A DNA stretch of 64,000 nucleotides from Falsiroseomonas oleicola (GTDB lineage Bacteria; Pseudomonadota; Alphaproteobacteria; Acetobacterales; Acetobacteraceae). The translations under genes and the position numbers were made by a program. Positions 10,724 through 19,864 of the stretch are shown here, piece after piece (positions within the stretch are counted from its first letter, which is position 1; every line of letters starts with the position of its first letter). The stretch is taken from positions 1 through 64,000 of the forward strand of contig NZ_JAERQM010000010.1 of assembly GCF_019029495.1 (NCBI RefSeq), in the 5' to 3' direction. Under the pieces are notes generated by a model. That model saw nothing but the letters and a program-made list of their open reading frames with translations, was not told the origin of the DNA and did not search any database.

Positions 10724-11722
10724 TCAGGAGGTCAGTGCGTTGATGGCGGAGAAGATGCGGTCCGCATCGATCTCCTTCGCGTAGGCCTCCATCACCGGCG
10801 CGACGGCGGCGTTCATCTCCGCGCGCTGCGTGAAGGCGATCTTCTTCAGGCGGCCTGCGGATTCCAGCGCCGTGATCTTCGCCGCATCCTCGCTGCTTTC
10901 CGCATTGCGGCCGAAGACGCCGGCCTCACGGCCCGCGCGACGGATCGCTTCCTGCAGCTCGCGCGGCAGGCGGGACATGGTCTGCACGGAGAAGCACAGC
11001 GGCCGCACGGTGATGGCGTGCTCCGTCATGATGAGGTTCGGGCCGACTTCGTAGAAGCGCATCTGCTCGACACCCGCGGCCTCGTTCTCACCGGCCTGGA
11101 TGACGTTGTTCTGGATGGCGTTGTAGACCTCGTTATAGGCGATCACCTGCGGCGCCATGCCGATCGCCTGGAAGGTGCGCGACCAGATCGGCGCGCCCTG
11201 CACGCGCACGCGCAGCCCGCGCAGTTCCGCCATGTTCGTGGCCGGGCGGTTGGAGAAGATGTTGCGCGTGCCGCCGCCGGCATAGCCGATCAGGGCGACG
11301 CGGGCGCGGCGCTCGACCTCGTCAGACACGGGCTTCAGCATGTCGCCGTCCAGCACCTTGTTCCAATGCGACAGGTCGCGGAACAGGAAGGGCGCGTCGA
11401 TGAAGGGCGCGGCGCGGCTGAAGGTGGACATATGCGCCGGGCTGACAATGCCGAAGTCGACGGCGCGGCCGGCGGACATGTACTCGAAGTACTGCTTCTC
11501 CAGCCCCAGGGAGCTGTTGAGATGCCAGACGAAGTTCACCGGCCGGCCGTAATATTCCACCACCTTCGTCGCAAAATGCTTCATCGCGCGGGTGAAGACA
11601 TGTTCCTCGTTGAACTGGCTGGCGCCGTTCAGCGTGATCGGCGTCTGCGCGCGGACCACATGTGGTGCGGCCAGCAGGCCGGAGGCAGCGGCGATGCCGC
11701 CGAGCAATGCGCGACGTTCCAT
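10724..11722 (-). CDS. dctP: TRAP transporter substrate-binding protein (DctP family)
   Basis: A 332-residue periplasmic receptor. The N-terminus MERRALLGGIAAASGLLAAPHVVRAQ is a signal peptide with an Arg pair. The body has the DctP fold, including the substrate-carboxylate Arg region GLRVRVQGAPIWSRTFQAIG and the hinge segment around NEVYNAIQNNVIQAGEN. The ribosome site is GGGGAAG. It is first in the TRAP operon. The ligand is unknown; the neighbouring CoA-transferase and hydratase genes suggest an organic acid that is activated to a CoA thioester, which is inference. Confidence 0.9.
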   Translation of the reverse strand: MERRALLGGIAAASGLLAAPHVVRAQTPITLNGASQFNEEHVFTRAMKHFATKVVEYYGRPVNFVWHLNSSLGLEKQYFEYMSAGRAVDFGIVSPAHMSTFSRAAPFIDAPFLFRDLSHWNKVLDGDMLKPVSDEVERRARVALIGYAGGGTRNIFSNRPATNMAELRGLRVRVQGAPIWSRTFQAIGMAPQVIAYNEVYNAIQNNVIQAGENEAAGVEQMRFYEVGPNLIMTEHAITVRPLCFSVQTMSRLPRELQEAIRRAGREAGVFGRNAESSEDAAKITALESAGRLKKIAFTQRAEMNAAVAPVMEAYAKEIDADRIFSAINALTS

Positions 11723-11812
11723 GGATAGCTTCCCCTTGTGATTGCCGGGTCAAGACGCCCGGGTTTACGCGGGCAGTCTAAACTGCCTTCGCCATGCTTG
11801 GAAACCGCCCAG

Positions 11813-12250
11813 TTACCCGGGCTGCGCCACCCATTTCATCAGGTGGCGGGCGACCAGGCAGGTTTCGCCTTTCTGGTTCATCACCTCGCAGGCCGCTTCC
11901 GACCGGCGGCGTGCGGCGTCCAGGCTGTCCACGCGGTAGCGCGCGGTCAGGCTGTCGCCGATGAAGGCGGGGGCCAGGAAGCGCACGCGGTCATAGCCGA
12001 TGGAAACCGGTACACCCTCCGCCCCCGCCGCGATCGCCCGCTGCGCCATGGCCGACGCCGTGGCGGAGAGCAGGCCCAGCACCAGCGCCCCATGGGCGAT
12101 CCGCTGGCCATAGGGCGTGCGCGCGGCGTAGTCGGCATCGACATGCAGCGGGTCGTGATCGCCGGTGATCTCCGCCGTCAGCAGCAGGTCGCGTTCCGTC
12201 AGCGTCTTGGCGAAGCTGGACTCCGCGCCGGTCTCGATCCCGAAGATCAC
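11813..12250 (-). CDS. MaoC-like hotdog dehydratase
   Basis: A 145-residue MaoC/R-hydratase-like protein from GTG 12250, which overlaps the CoA-transferase stop by 4 bp (GTGA). It shows the hydratase signature: ITGDHDPLHVDADYA with catalytic Asp/His, followed by YGQRIAHGALVLGLLSA. The predicted reaction is hydration of a trans-2-enoyl-CoA or dehydration of a 3-hydroxyacyl-CoA. Coupling to the upstream CoA-transferase suggests they act on the same substrate. An extension upstream of the GTG would lie inside the transferase gene and is rejected. Confidence 0.85.
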   Translation of the reverse strand: MIFGIETGAESSFAKTLTERDLLLTAEITGDHDPLHVDADYAARTPYGQRIAHGALVLGLLSATASAMAQRAIAAGAEGVPVSIGYDRVRFLAPAFIGDSLTARYRVDSLDAARRRSEAACEVMNQKGETCLVARHLMKWVAQPG

Positions 12251-13815
12251 GGCGCCAGGCCCGCGAGGCGGTCGGAGACCGGGCGGCCGGGGCGTGCGGC
12301 GATATCGGCGGCGAGGTCCATGCGCGCCGCCGCGAACAGCCTGGCATCCATCTGCCGGAGGCTCGCCGCGATGGCGGGCCGAAAGCCCATGCGACCGCAC
12401 ACCTCCTCCACCGTCAGGCCGGGTGCGATTTCCACCATCTCCGGCCCCGCCGCGCCGAGCTGGAAGACGGCTGCTTCCGTCACATACAGCACCGGCTGGC
12501 CGCGTTCGCGGGCGAAGGCGCCGGAGAAGGTGATCTGCTCCACTTGCGCCACCGCCTTGGGCTTGCCGCCGGCGGTCAGCGTGCCGCCGAAGATCACGCG
12601 CTTCGCATGCTGGCTGATATTGATGAAGCCGCCCGGCCCGATCAGCTTCCCGCCGAAGCGGGAGACATTCACATTTCCCGCCGCATCGAATTCCGCGAAG
12701 GACAGGAAGGCGAGGTCGAGCCCGCCACCATCGTAGAAGTCGAACTGATAGGGCTGGTCGACCTGCGCATCCGGGTTCATCGCCGCCCCGGCCTCGCCGC
12801 CCGAGGCCGGCGCGCCGCCGATATTGCCCTGCTCATTGGTCAGGCAGATGGCGTCGAGGCAGCCTTCCTCCGCCGCCACATTGGCGATGCCGGTGAAGAT
12901 GCCGCTTCCGAGATTGCAGATGGCGCGCGGAAACAATTCCAGCGCCCCGCGCCGCGCCACGATCTTGCGGGCATCCAGCTTCAGGCGGGGGATGTCGTCC
13001 AGGGGAATGCGGAACTCGCCCGAATAGGCGGGGGAATAGGGGGTGAGGTAGGTCTGCTCCTGCTCCGGCGCCACGACCACCAGATCCACCAATATGCCGG
13101 GGATCTTCACCATCTTCGGATGCAGGCTGCCGCGGCGCACCACGCGCTTCACCTGCACCACCACGATGCCACCGCAGCGCTTCGTCGCCTGTGCCTCGGA
13201 GAGCATCTCCAGCGTCACCGCCTCCTGCTCCATGGAGACATTGCCGTCCTCATCCGCGGTGGTGCCGCGCAGGAAGGCGACATCGACATGATAGGGCTTG
13301 TAGAACAGCATCTCCTCGCCGCGCAGCGTCACCAGCTCCACCAGATCTTCCTTGGCGGAGGGGCTCTGGCGGCCGCCCTCGACGCGTGGATCGACGAAGC
13401 TGTGCAGCCCGGTCTTCGTGAACAGCCCCATCCGCCCGGCGGCCATTTCGCGCATGAGCTGGGACAGCACGCCCTGCGGCAGGGACCAGGCCTCGATCTC
13501 ATCGGCCAGGGCCATGGCGCCGACCGGCGGGCTGTTGACGTAGCTGCCGGCGATATTGCGCTTCAGCAGGCCCTTCCGGGCCAGATGGCCGAGGCCGCGC
13601 GTCCCGCCATCGCCCACGCCCACAGGATGCAGCGCCGTGATGCCGCGCGGCGCGCCCGATTCGGCGAAACGCGCGCCGAGCGCGGCGAGCAGCGCCTCCG
13701 GCACCGCATGCCCACCGCCGGAGCCACCGATCAGCAGCGTATCGCCATCCCGCAGCAGCGATGCCGCCTGCCGCGCCGTCACTTTGCGCATCCCGCCCGT
13801 TTCCCCAACCGTCAT
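12247..13815 (-). CDS. Family I acyl-CoA:acetate/3-oxoacid CoA-transferase (YdiF type)
   Basis: A 522-residue single-chain CoA-transferase with fused alpha and beta halves. The alpha half has LLIGGSGGGHAVPEALL. The beta half has the catalytic Glu loop LTNEQGNIGGAP (Glu near residue 328), which forms the glutamyl-CoA intermediate. The expected role is transfer of CoA to an imported carboxylate. It is first in a two-gene operon with the MaoC-like gene and is divergent from the enoyl-CoA hydratase, with 29 bp between the starts, so the two operons probably share a control region. Confidence 0.88.
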   Translation of the reverse strand: MTVGETGGMRKVTARQAASLLRDGDTLLIGGSGGGHAVPEALLAALGARFAESGAPRGITALHPVGVGDGGTRGLGHLARKGLLKRNIAGSYVNSPPVGAMALADEIEAWSLPQGVLSQLMREMAAGRMGLFTKTGLHSFVDPRVEGGRQSPSAKEDLVELVTLRGEEMLFYKPYHVDVAFLRGTTADEDGNVSMEQEAVTLEMLSEAQATKRCGGIVVVQVKRVVRRGSLHPKMVKIPGILVDLVVVAPEQEQTYLTPYSPAYSGEFRIPLDDIPRLKLDARKIVARRGALELFPRAICNLGSGIFTGIANVAAEEGCLDAICLTNEQGNIGGAPASGGEAGAAMNPDAQVDQPYQFDFYDGGGLDLAFLSFAEFDAAGNVNVSRFGGKLIGPGGFINISQHAKRVIFGGTLTAGGKPKAVAQVEQITFSGAFARERGQPVLYVTEAAVFQLGAAGPEMVEIAPGLTVEEVCGRMGFRPAIAASLRQMDARLFAAARMDLAADIAARPGRPVSDRLAGLAP

Positions 13816-13844
13816 TGCGGCTATCCTAGCCGCAAAGCGGGGGA

Positions 13845-14594
13845 GTGAAAGCTGTGGCCGAGGCCAAGGACGGAGAGGTGACGCTGGAGGTGGCGGAAGG
13901 CGTGGCGGTGCTGACGCTCGACCGCCCCGCCAAGCACAACGCCATCACCAATGCGATGGCCGCCGAACTCGCCAACCATGCGCGCCGGATCAATGACGAT
14001 GACGCGGTGCGCGCCGTGCTGCTGCGCGGCGGCGGCACGCGCGCCTTCTGCGCCGGCATGGACCTGCGCGCCATCGAGGCCTTTCCGACCGCCTGGGATT
14101 TCCGGCATCGGCCGGATTATCCGGGCGCGGTGCGCGCCATCCGCAAGCCGGTGGTGGCCGCGATCAAGGGTTGGGCGCTGGGCGGCGGCTTTGAACTCGC
14201 GCTCGCCGCCGATATCCGCATCGCGGCGGAGAGCAGCCGCATCGGCTTTCCCGAGGTGACGCGCGGCTGGGTCGGCGGCGGTGGCGCCTCCCAGATGCTG
14301 CCGCGCGTCGCGGGCTTCGGCCAGGCGATGCGGCTGCTGCTGACCGGCGAGCAGATCGACGGGGCGGAGGCGCTGCGGCTGCGGCTGGTGGAACAGCTCG
14401 TGCCGGATGATGCGCTGGAGGACACGGCGAAGGCGCTGTGTGCGCGCCTCGCGGCGCTGTCGCCGGTGGCGGTGCAGGCGGTGAAGGCGGCGGTGCGACA
14501 GTCGCTGGAGGCACCGCTGACCGCGGGCTTCGCCTATGAGAACGAGATGAACGTGCTGTGCCTGGCGGCTTTACGCGAAGGGGGACGGGCATGA
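13845..14594 (+). CDS. Enoyl-CoA hydratase/isomerase family protein
   Basis: A 249-residue crotonase-fold enzyme. The oxyanion-hole segments are FCAGMDLRAI and GWALGGGFELALAADI. Both hydratase glutamates are present (about Glu117 and Glu137, in GFEL and FPEV), so hydration of an enoyl-CoA is plausible. The GTG start has a GGGAG ribosome site. Its stop overlaps the next start (ATGA). It lies opposite the CoA-transferase operon. Together they suggest beta-oxidation-like processing of a CoA ester. Confidence 0.85.
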   Translation: MKAVAEAKDGEVTLEVAEGVAVLTLDRPAKHNAITNAMAAELANHARRINDDDAVRAVLLRGGGTRAFCAGMDLRAIEAFPTAWDFRHRPDYPGAVRAIRKPVVAAIKGWALGGGFELALAADIRIAAESSRIGFPEVTRGWVGGGGASQMLPRVAGFGQAMRLLLTGEQIDGAEALRLRLVEQLVPDDALEDTAKALCARLAALSPVAVQAVKAAVRQSLEAPLTAGFAYENEMNVLCLAALREGGRA

Positions 14595-15610
14595 TCGGCA
14601 TCGGTGTCGTCGGGCTGGGCATGGCGACCCAGCCGCATATGCTGGCGATCCGCGATCTGGAGGAAGTTGGCACCGCAAGGCTGGTCGGCGGCTTTTCGCC
14701 GAGTTCGGAACGTCGGGCGGGTTTCGCCCTGCGCTGGAAGGCGCCCGTCTTCGACAGCCTGGAGGCGCTGCTCGCCGCCCCGGGCCTCGACCTGGTGCTG
14801 GTGCTGACACCGCCCGGCCAGCACCTGCCCGTGGCGCGCGCGGCGGCGGCATCCGGAAAACACATGCTGGTGGAGAAGCCGCTGGAACGCACGGCGGCCG
14901 AGGCGGCGCAACTCGTGCAGGTGGCGCGGGAGGCGGGGGTGACGCTCGGCGTCGTCTTCCAGCACCGCTTCCGGCCGGCGGCGCTGCGGCTGAAGCAGGC
15001 GGTGGCGGGCGGTGAGCTGGGCAGGCTGTTGTCCTGCTCGGCCAGCATCCGCTGGTGGCGCGACGCGGCCTATTTCGCGCAGCCGGGCCGGGGGATGAAG
15101 GCGCGGGATGGCGGTGGCGTGCTGCTGACCCAGGCGATTCATACGCTGGACCTGCTGCTGCACATCGCCGGCCCGCTGGCCCGCCTCGGCGCGCTGGCGA
15201 AGACCAGCGGGTTGCGCGCCATCGACACGGAGGACATGGCCAGCGCCGCGCTGCAATTTGCCAGCGGCGCCATCGGCGCGCTGGATGCGACGACGGTGGC
15301 CGAGCCCGGCTATCCCGAACGCGTCGAGATCGCCGGCACCGGCGGCAGCGCGGCGCTGGTGGCGGAACGGCTGGAGCTGCATGTGAAGGGCAGGGCGGTC
15401 GAGATCGTCGATGGCGCCATGGCCGGTGGCGGGGGTGCCGACCCCATGGCCTTCGACCATGGCCCGCACCGCGCGATGATCGCCGAAGTTTGCGCCGCCA
15501 TCACGGAGGTCCGTGCCCCGATGAATGATGGCGTCACCGGCCTGCCCGTGCTGCACGCCATCGAGGCGATTCTGCGCAGCGCCGAGTCAGGCGGCTTCGT
15601 CGATCTGTAG
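14591..15610 (+). CDS. Gfo/Idh/MocA family NAD(P)-dependent oxidoreductase
   Basis: A 339-residue protein with N-terminal Rossmann fold (GIGVVGLGMATQPHM) and the family EKP motif in MLVEKPLERTAAEA. The C-terminal beta-sheet domain (about 130-320) is typical of sugar or inositol dehydrogenases and their relatives. ATG 14591 overlaps the hydratase stop by 4 bp, showing translational coupling. Its substrate is unknown, and its place in a CoA-ester cluster is unusual for a sugar enzyme. Confidence 0.82.
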   Translation: MIGIGVVGLGMATQPHMLAIRDLEEVGTARLVGGFSPSSERRAGFALRWKAPVFDSLEALLAAPGLDLVLVLTPPGQHLPVARAAAASGKHMLVEKPLERTAAEAAQLVQVAREAGVTLGVVFQHRFRPAALRLKQAVAGGELGRLLSCSASIRWWRDAAYFAQPGRGMKARDGGGVLLTQAIHTLDLLLHIAGPLARLGALAKTSGLRAIDTEDMASAALQFASGAIGALDATTVAEPGYPERVEIAGTGGSAALVAERLELHVKGRAVEIVDGAMAGGGGADPMAFDHGPHRAMIAEVCAAITEVRAPMNDGVTGLPVLHAIEAILRSAESGGFVDL

Positions 15611-15621
15611 GGGCGGCTGAT

Positions 15622-16107
15622 TCACGCCTCCGGCCGTTCCGGCCTCTGGCGATCAGACGCCAGCGTGTGGACCATCAGGTCGTTCTCACCCCTCTGCACG
15701 ACCTCATCCCTCTGGTTCACGAGATCGAACCCCATGGTGACGATGCCGCGCCCGGGTTTCCGGGTCGCGCGCTTCGACAGCACGGTGATGCGCGCGGCGA
15801 TGCGGTCGCCGACCAGGATCGGGCCCGCAAAGGTCCAGCGCCAGCCGAGCGAGACAATCGCGGCAAATTTCACGGGCGCGCGGTTCTTCAACCCGTCGCA
15901 GAGCGCGAGGCCCAGCAGCCCATGCGCGACGCGGCCGGGATAGCCCAGGCCGCGCGCATAGTCGTCATCCATGTGGATGTCGAAGAAGTCCCCGGTCAGG
16001 CCGGCGAAGGCGATGATATGCGCCTCCGTCACCGTGATGCCGCCGGTCTCGATGACCAGGCCGGGCTCGACCTGCTCGTAGCGCAGCAGCGCCGGGTCGA
16101 TCTTCAT
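15622..16107 (-). CDS. MaoC-like dehydratase
   Basis: A 161-residue hotdog-fold protein from ATG 16107. The signature LTGDFFDIHMDDDYARGLGYPGRVAHGLL carries the Asp/His dyad, although the usual N-P between catalytic residues is F-D here. It lies 7 bp after the cupin gene, same strand. It is the second MaoC paralogue of the region and probably belongs to the same pathway. It ends 11 bp from the convergent oxidoreductase gene. Confidence 0.8.
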   Translation of the reverse strand: MKIDPALLRYEQVEPGLVIETGGITVTEAHIIAFAGLTGDFFDIHMDDDYARGLGYPGRVAHGLLGLALCDGLKNRAPVKFAAIVSLGWRWTFAGPILVGDRIAARITVLSKRATRKPGRGIVTMGFDLVNQRDEVVQRGENDLMVHTLASDRQRPERPEA

Positions 16108-16114
16108 GCTCGGA

Positions 16115-16630
16115 TCAGGCTTGGGCCGCCTGGACCTCGACATAGGGCAGGCGCTTCACGCGATCCATGTTGACGCCCTCGATCCGCAGCAGCCGGGTCG
16201 GGCCGTCGCGGCGCGGGGAATGCAGCTCGCCCGGCTCGTACAGATAGGCATCGCCGGGGCGCAGCGTGTAGTCGCGCAGGCGCAGCGCCTTGCCGGACTT
16301 CATGCCCTCGGGCCGCGCCAGGCATTCATAGTCGGTCATCACCGTCTCGCCCGTCGCCTGGCCATAGATGGCCCAGGAGGGGCCGTGGTCATGCGGGCTG
16401 CTGGTCTTGGCATCCGAATAGGCATGGGCGAGGACGGCGAAGCCCAGCTCCGGGTCCTCATAGATCACCTGGCGCTCCGGCGTGCCCTCGGGGATGGCCG
16501 CGGCGACGAAGCCGGCGTCCTTCAACGCCTCCTGCACCAGGGCGCAGACCTTCTCCCGCCCGGGCTTGCCGGGGTTGTCCTTCAGCGCGGTGCGGCATTG
16601 CGCAGCAAAATCTTCGACTGTCAGGGACAT
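16115..16630 (-). CDS. Cupin-domain protein, cysteine-dioxygenase-like
   Basis: A 171-residue single-domain cupin. The metal-binding motif 1, HDHGPSWAIYGQATGETVMTDY, supplies His80, His82 and Glu95; motif 2 contains YEPGELHSPRRDG with His137. The layout resembles cysteine dioxygenase and related mononuclear-iron cupins, but the substrate cannot be assigned. The ribosome site is AAGGAGGAG. It lies downstream of tctA beyond a strong hairpin and upstream of a MaoC-like gene. Confidence 0.7.
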   Translation of the reverse strand: MSLTVEDFAAQCRTALKDNPGKPGREKVCALVQEALKDAGFVAAAIPEGTPERQVIYEDPELGFAVLAHAYSDAKTSSPHDHGPSWAIYGQATGETVMTDYECLARPEGMKSGKALRLRDYTLRPGDAYLYEPGELHSPRRDGPTRLLRIEGVNMDRVKRLPYVEVQAAQA

Positions 16631-16646
16631 TTCAGGGCTCCTCCTT

Positions 16647-16672
16647 GGCCGGGACGACTTTTCGCCCCGGCC
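16647..16672 (-). terminator. Strong hairpin after tctA
   Basis: GGCCGGGGCGA and TCGTCCCGGCC (minus strand) form an 11-bp stem with one G-U pair and an AAAG loop. The hairpin lies between the tctA stop and the cupin start, just before the cupin ribosome site. It lacks a clear T-tract, so it may be a weak terminator or an mRNA-stabilising or translational element. Confidence 0.5.
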
Positions 16673-16706
16673 GGCCCGGTGTCAACCATTCGGCTCAGGC
16701 GCCGAT

Positions 16707-18224
16707 TCAGGCGACGGCGGAGGCGGCCTTCAGCGCGCGCCGACGGCGGATGTCGCGCCGCAGCGAAAGCCCCAGCGAGACCGCCATCAACACCAGGATC
16801 CCGACCGCCACCGGATGCTCCAGGATATAGAGCGGATCGCCGCCCGCGAGCTGCCAGGCGCGCAGCAGCTCCGTCTCGATCAGCTTGCCGAGCAGCAACC
16901 CGACCACGATGGCGGCGACCGGGAAGCCGTAGCGCGACATCAGCCAGCCCAGAACCGCGAAGACGAACAGCGTGATCGGCCCGGCGATGGAACCCTCGAT
17001 GGCGAAGGCGCCCATGGTCGACATCACCAGGACGCTGGGGATCAGGTAGCGCAACGGCAGGCGGACCACGGTGCTGGCGACGAAGACGAAGGCGGTGCCG
17101 ACCAGCAGCAGGATCAGCGCCTGGGCGAAGTTGGAAATGATGATCGCATAGACGATGTCCCGGTTCTGCTCCATGAAGCGCGGCCCGCCGATGACATTGT
17201 GCATGGCGAAGGAGGCCAGCAGGATCGCCGTCGCGCCGCCGCCCGGAATGCCCAGCGCCAGCATCGTCGCCATGGACCCGCCCTCGGAGGAGCTGTTGGC
17301 CGATTCCGCGGCGATCAGCCCGCGCGGATTGCCCTTGCCATAGCTTTCGGGGTCGGGCGAGACGCGCCGCGCCTCGCCATAGGAGATCAGGTTGGCGATG
17401 GAGGAACCCACGCCCGGCACCGCGCCGATGAAGACGCCGATGAAGGAGCCGCGCAGCAGCGCCACCGGGCTGCCCAGCACCAGCCCGCCACCGGCGATGA
17501 TGCGGCGCAGGCTGATGGTGCGTTTCGATTCATCGGCGACGATGAACTTCGCATTCACCAGGGCGAAAAGCTGGCTGGCGGCCAGCAGGCCCACCATCGC
17601 GGGGATCGTCGGCACGCCATCCAGCAGCCAGGGGATGCCCATGTCGCCGCGCATATAGCCGGCGGTGTTCATGCCGACCGTGCCGCAGAGCACGCCGATC
17701 CCCGCCGCGAAAAGCCCCTTGGTGACGGAGGAACCGCCGATCGAGCCCAGCAGCACCAGGCCCCAGATGCCGATCGCCGCCATCTCATACGGCCCGATGC
17801 GCAGCACGATCTCCGCCAGCGGCTGCACCAGCACGAAAAGGATCACATAGGAGATCAGCACACCGATGCAGGAGGACACCAGCGCCGCGCCCAGCGCCTC
17901 GTTGTGCAGCCCCTTCTGCGCCATCGGATAGCCGTCGAAGGTGGTGGCGACGGCCGAGGATGTGCCGGGGATGTTGATGAGCACCGCGGGGATCGAGCCG
18001 CCGAACCCCGCCCCGGTATAGACCGAGGTGAGGAAGATGATGGCCGGCAGGAAGTCCATGTAGAGCGTGGCCGGCAGCACCAGCGCCATCGCCATGGAGA
18101 CGGAGATGCCGGGCAGGGCGCCGAACAGCAGCCCGATCAGCAATCCGGGCACCACCCAGATCCAGGCATCGAGCGAACCGCCCAGCATGTTGAGGGCGGC
18201 GCCGAAGGCGGGGAAGTCGATCAT
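16707..18224 (-). CDS. tctA: Tripartite tricarboxylate transporter large permease (TctA)
   Basis: A 505-residue inner-membrane protein with about 11-12 helices. The family hallmark GGSIPAVLINIPGTSSAVATTFDGYP is present and is followed by the conserved LGIPGGGATAILLA repeat half. It forms the transport channel for a carboxylate presented by the Bug receptor. It is the last gene of tctC-tctB-tctA, with short spacers. Confidence 0.93.
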   Translation of the reverse strand: MIDFPAFGAALNMLGGSLDAWIWVVPGLLIGLLFGALPGISVSMAMALVLPATLYMDFLPAIIFLTSVYTGAGFGGSIPAVLINIPGTSSAVATTFDGYPMAQKGLHNEALGAALVSSCIGVLISYVILFVLVQPLAEIVLRIGPYEMAAIGIWGLVLLGSIGGSSVTKGLFAAGIGVLCGTVGMNTAGYMRGDMGIPWLLDGVPTIPAMVGLLAASQLFALVNAKFIVADESKRTISLRRIIAGGGLVLGSPVALLRGSFIGVFIGAVPGVGSSIANLISYGEARRVSPDPESYGKGNPRGLIAAESANSSSEGGSMATMLALGIPGGGATAILLASFAMHNVIGGPRFMEQNRDIVYAIIISNFAQALILLLVGTAFVFVASTVVRLPLRYLIPSVLVMSTMGAFAIEGSIAGPITLFVFAVLGWLMSRYGFPVAAIVVGLLLGKLIETELLRAWQLAGGDPLYILEHPVAVGILVLMAVSLGLSLRRDIRRRRALKAASAVA

Positions 18225-18236
18225 GGTGCGTGGCGC

Positions 18237-18698
18237 CTAGAGCAGGCTGGTGGGGAAGGGGTAGGGCACCAGCAGGCGGAAGCCATGGACCACGCCGAGC
18301 ATGAACAGGGGCGGGAACAGCAGCAGCGGCAAGGGCTTGCGCTCCCCGCCGATCACCAGCGCCACCAGGGTGAAGCCCCAGATGGAAAGGTCGTAGCCCA
18401 CCGCCTCCAGCCCCAGGATGAACAGCCCGAAGGCGCCAACCATGGCGAGGATGCGCAACACCTCGGCCGGCGTCTCCCGCACCTCGCCCTCGGTCACCGG
18501 CATGCGCAGGAAGCCGAAGGCGAGGAACACCCAGAGGCCCAGCACCAGCCAGGCCGTAGGTTGCAGCAGCAGCAGGTTCTGCGGGTCGTGCGACACGCCC
18601 CGCGCTTCCAGAAGATAGGCCAGCGCGATGCCGGCCAGCGCGGTCACCAGGGCCAGCGGGGCCCAGGCGATGCGGCGCCGCAAGATGGCAGTCTGCAT
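18237..18698 (-). CDS. tctB: Tripartite tricarboxylate transporter small permease (TctB)
   Basis: A 153-residue membrane protein with four predicted helices, as expected for TctB. Its position between tctC and tctA identifies it more strongly than its sequence, since the family is weakly conserved. It is an inner-membrane partner of TctA. Confidence 0.85.
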   Translation of the reverse strand: MQTAILRRRIAWAPLALVTALAGIALAYLLEARGVSHDPQNLLLLQPTAWLVLGLWVFLAFGFLRMPVTEGEVRETPAEVLRILAMVGAFGLFILGLEAVGYDLSIWGFTLVALVIGGERKPLPLLLFPPLFMLGVVHGFRLLVPYPFPTSLL

Positions 18699-18720
18699 TC
18701 GCGGCGCCTCCGGCCTGGGT

Positions 18721-19734
18721 TCAGGCCTGCTTCAGCAGGTCGGCATAGCGTTCCATCAGCGCGGCGCTGCTGAGATAGGCGCGGTTCGATGCCTCCGGCC
18801 CATACCAGGTGGTGGCGAGCTGCTGGTTGCCGAGGGTGCTGACGCATTCCGGATCCTTGGTCGCCGCCTCGATGGCGCGCAGCAGGATGGCATAGCGTTC
18901 CGGCTGCGCCGCGACGAAGCGCTTCAGCACGACGAAGCCGCGCTGCGAGCCATCGACCGATTGCGGCTGGAAGCCAGCGGCGCGGGCATGGTCGGTCAGC
19001 AGCGGCGCGTCCGGATAGTCGGTGGACTTCTCGTCGCTGAACAGCAGCAGCGGCTTGATGCGGTCCTTGATCGGCAGGAAGCCCTCGCCGCCGACGAAGC
19101 CGACATCGACATGCCCGCCCGCCGTCGCCGTGCGCGCCGGCCCGCCGCCATCATAGGTGACAACCCGCACGCGCGACCGGTCGATGCCATGTGCCTGCAT
19201 CCAGAGCGCCATGTTGATGAGATCGGCCGAGGCCGGCTGCACGCCGATGGACAGGCTGCGCGGATCGGCCTTCAGCCGCTGCACGACCTCATCGATCGAA
19301 TTGATGCCCTTGCTGGTGGCGCAGGCGGCCAGGGTCAGGTCGCGGGAGGGCAGGTTGATCATGTGGAAGTCGTCCGCCTTGTAGCGGGCGTTCCGCGTCA
19401 GGATCGACAGGGGGATATACGGGCCGGCCGAATGCACCATCACCATGTAGCCGTCATCCGGCTGCTGCATGTAGAAGGTGTTGCCCAGCACCGTGCCGCC
19501 GCCGGGGCGGTTCACCACCGTCACCGGCTGGCCGATATGCTTCTGCACGAAGGGCGCCATGGCGCGGGCCAGGCGGTCATTGTAGCCACCCGTGGCAAAG
19601 GGCACGAGCAGCGTGATCGGCCGCTCCGGAAAGGTCTGCGCGCGCGCAATGCCCGGGGCGGCCAGCGCGGCACCGGCACCGGCCGCCAGCAGCAGCGCGC
19701 GACGGCGCGGAATCGCATGAATGGAATCGGTCAT
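18721..19734 (-). CDS. Bug-family tripartite tricarboxylate transporter receptor (TctC)
   Basis: A 337-residue periplasmic binding protein. ATG 19734, behind GGGAGAGG, gives a signal peptide with Arg-Arg-Arg (IPRRRALLLAAGAGAALAAPG). The mature start FPERPITLLVPFATGG and RPGGGTVLGNTF are standard Bug motifs that contact the ligand carboxylate. It is first in the tctCBA operon and divergent from the SDR gene across 130 bp. An upstream in-frame ATG at 19824 would add a non-signal-like tail and is rejected. Confidence 0.9.
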   Translation of the reverse strand: MTDSIHAIPRRRALLLAAGAGAALAAPGIARAQTFPERPITLLVPFATGGYNDRLARAMAPFVQKHIGQPVTVVNRPGGGTVLGNTFYMQQPDDGYMVMVHSAGPYIPLSILTRNARYKADDFHMINLPSRDLTLAACATSKGINSIDEVVQRLKADPRSLSIGVQPASADLINMALWMQAHGIDRSRVRVVTYDGGGPARTATAGGHVDVGFVGGEGFLPIKDRIKPLLLFSDEKSTDYPDAPLLTDHARAAGFQPQSVDGSQRGFVVLKRFVAAQPERYAILLRAIEAATKDPECVSTLGNQQLATTWYGPEASNRAYLSSAALMERYADLLKQA

Positions 19735-19864
19735 GACCCGTCCTCTCCCTGAATGGCGGCGCTGGGCGCCGCGCGGTTCTTGATCTTCGTAAGTCCAGTT
19801 AGACAGGCTATTGCTGACAGTCAACGGCTTAGCACGGCGCGACGCCGATCGAGGGGAGGCTGGG

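Noticed and set aside
16482-18773. Long plus-strand frame opposite tctA and tctB
   Set aside because: Same shadow composition, covering two well-recognised membrane protein genes.
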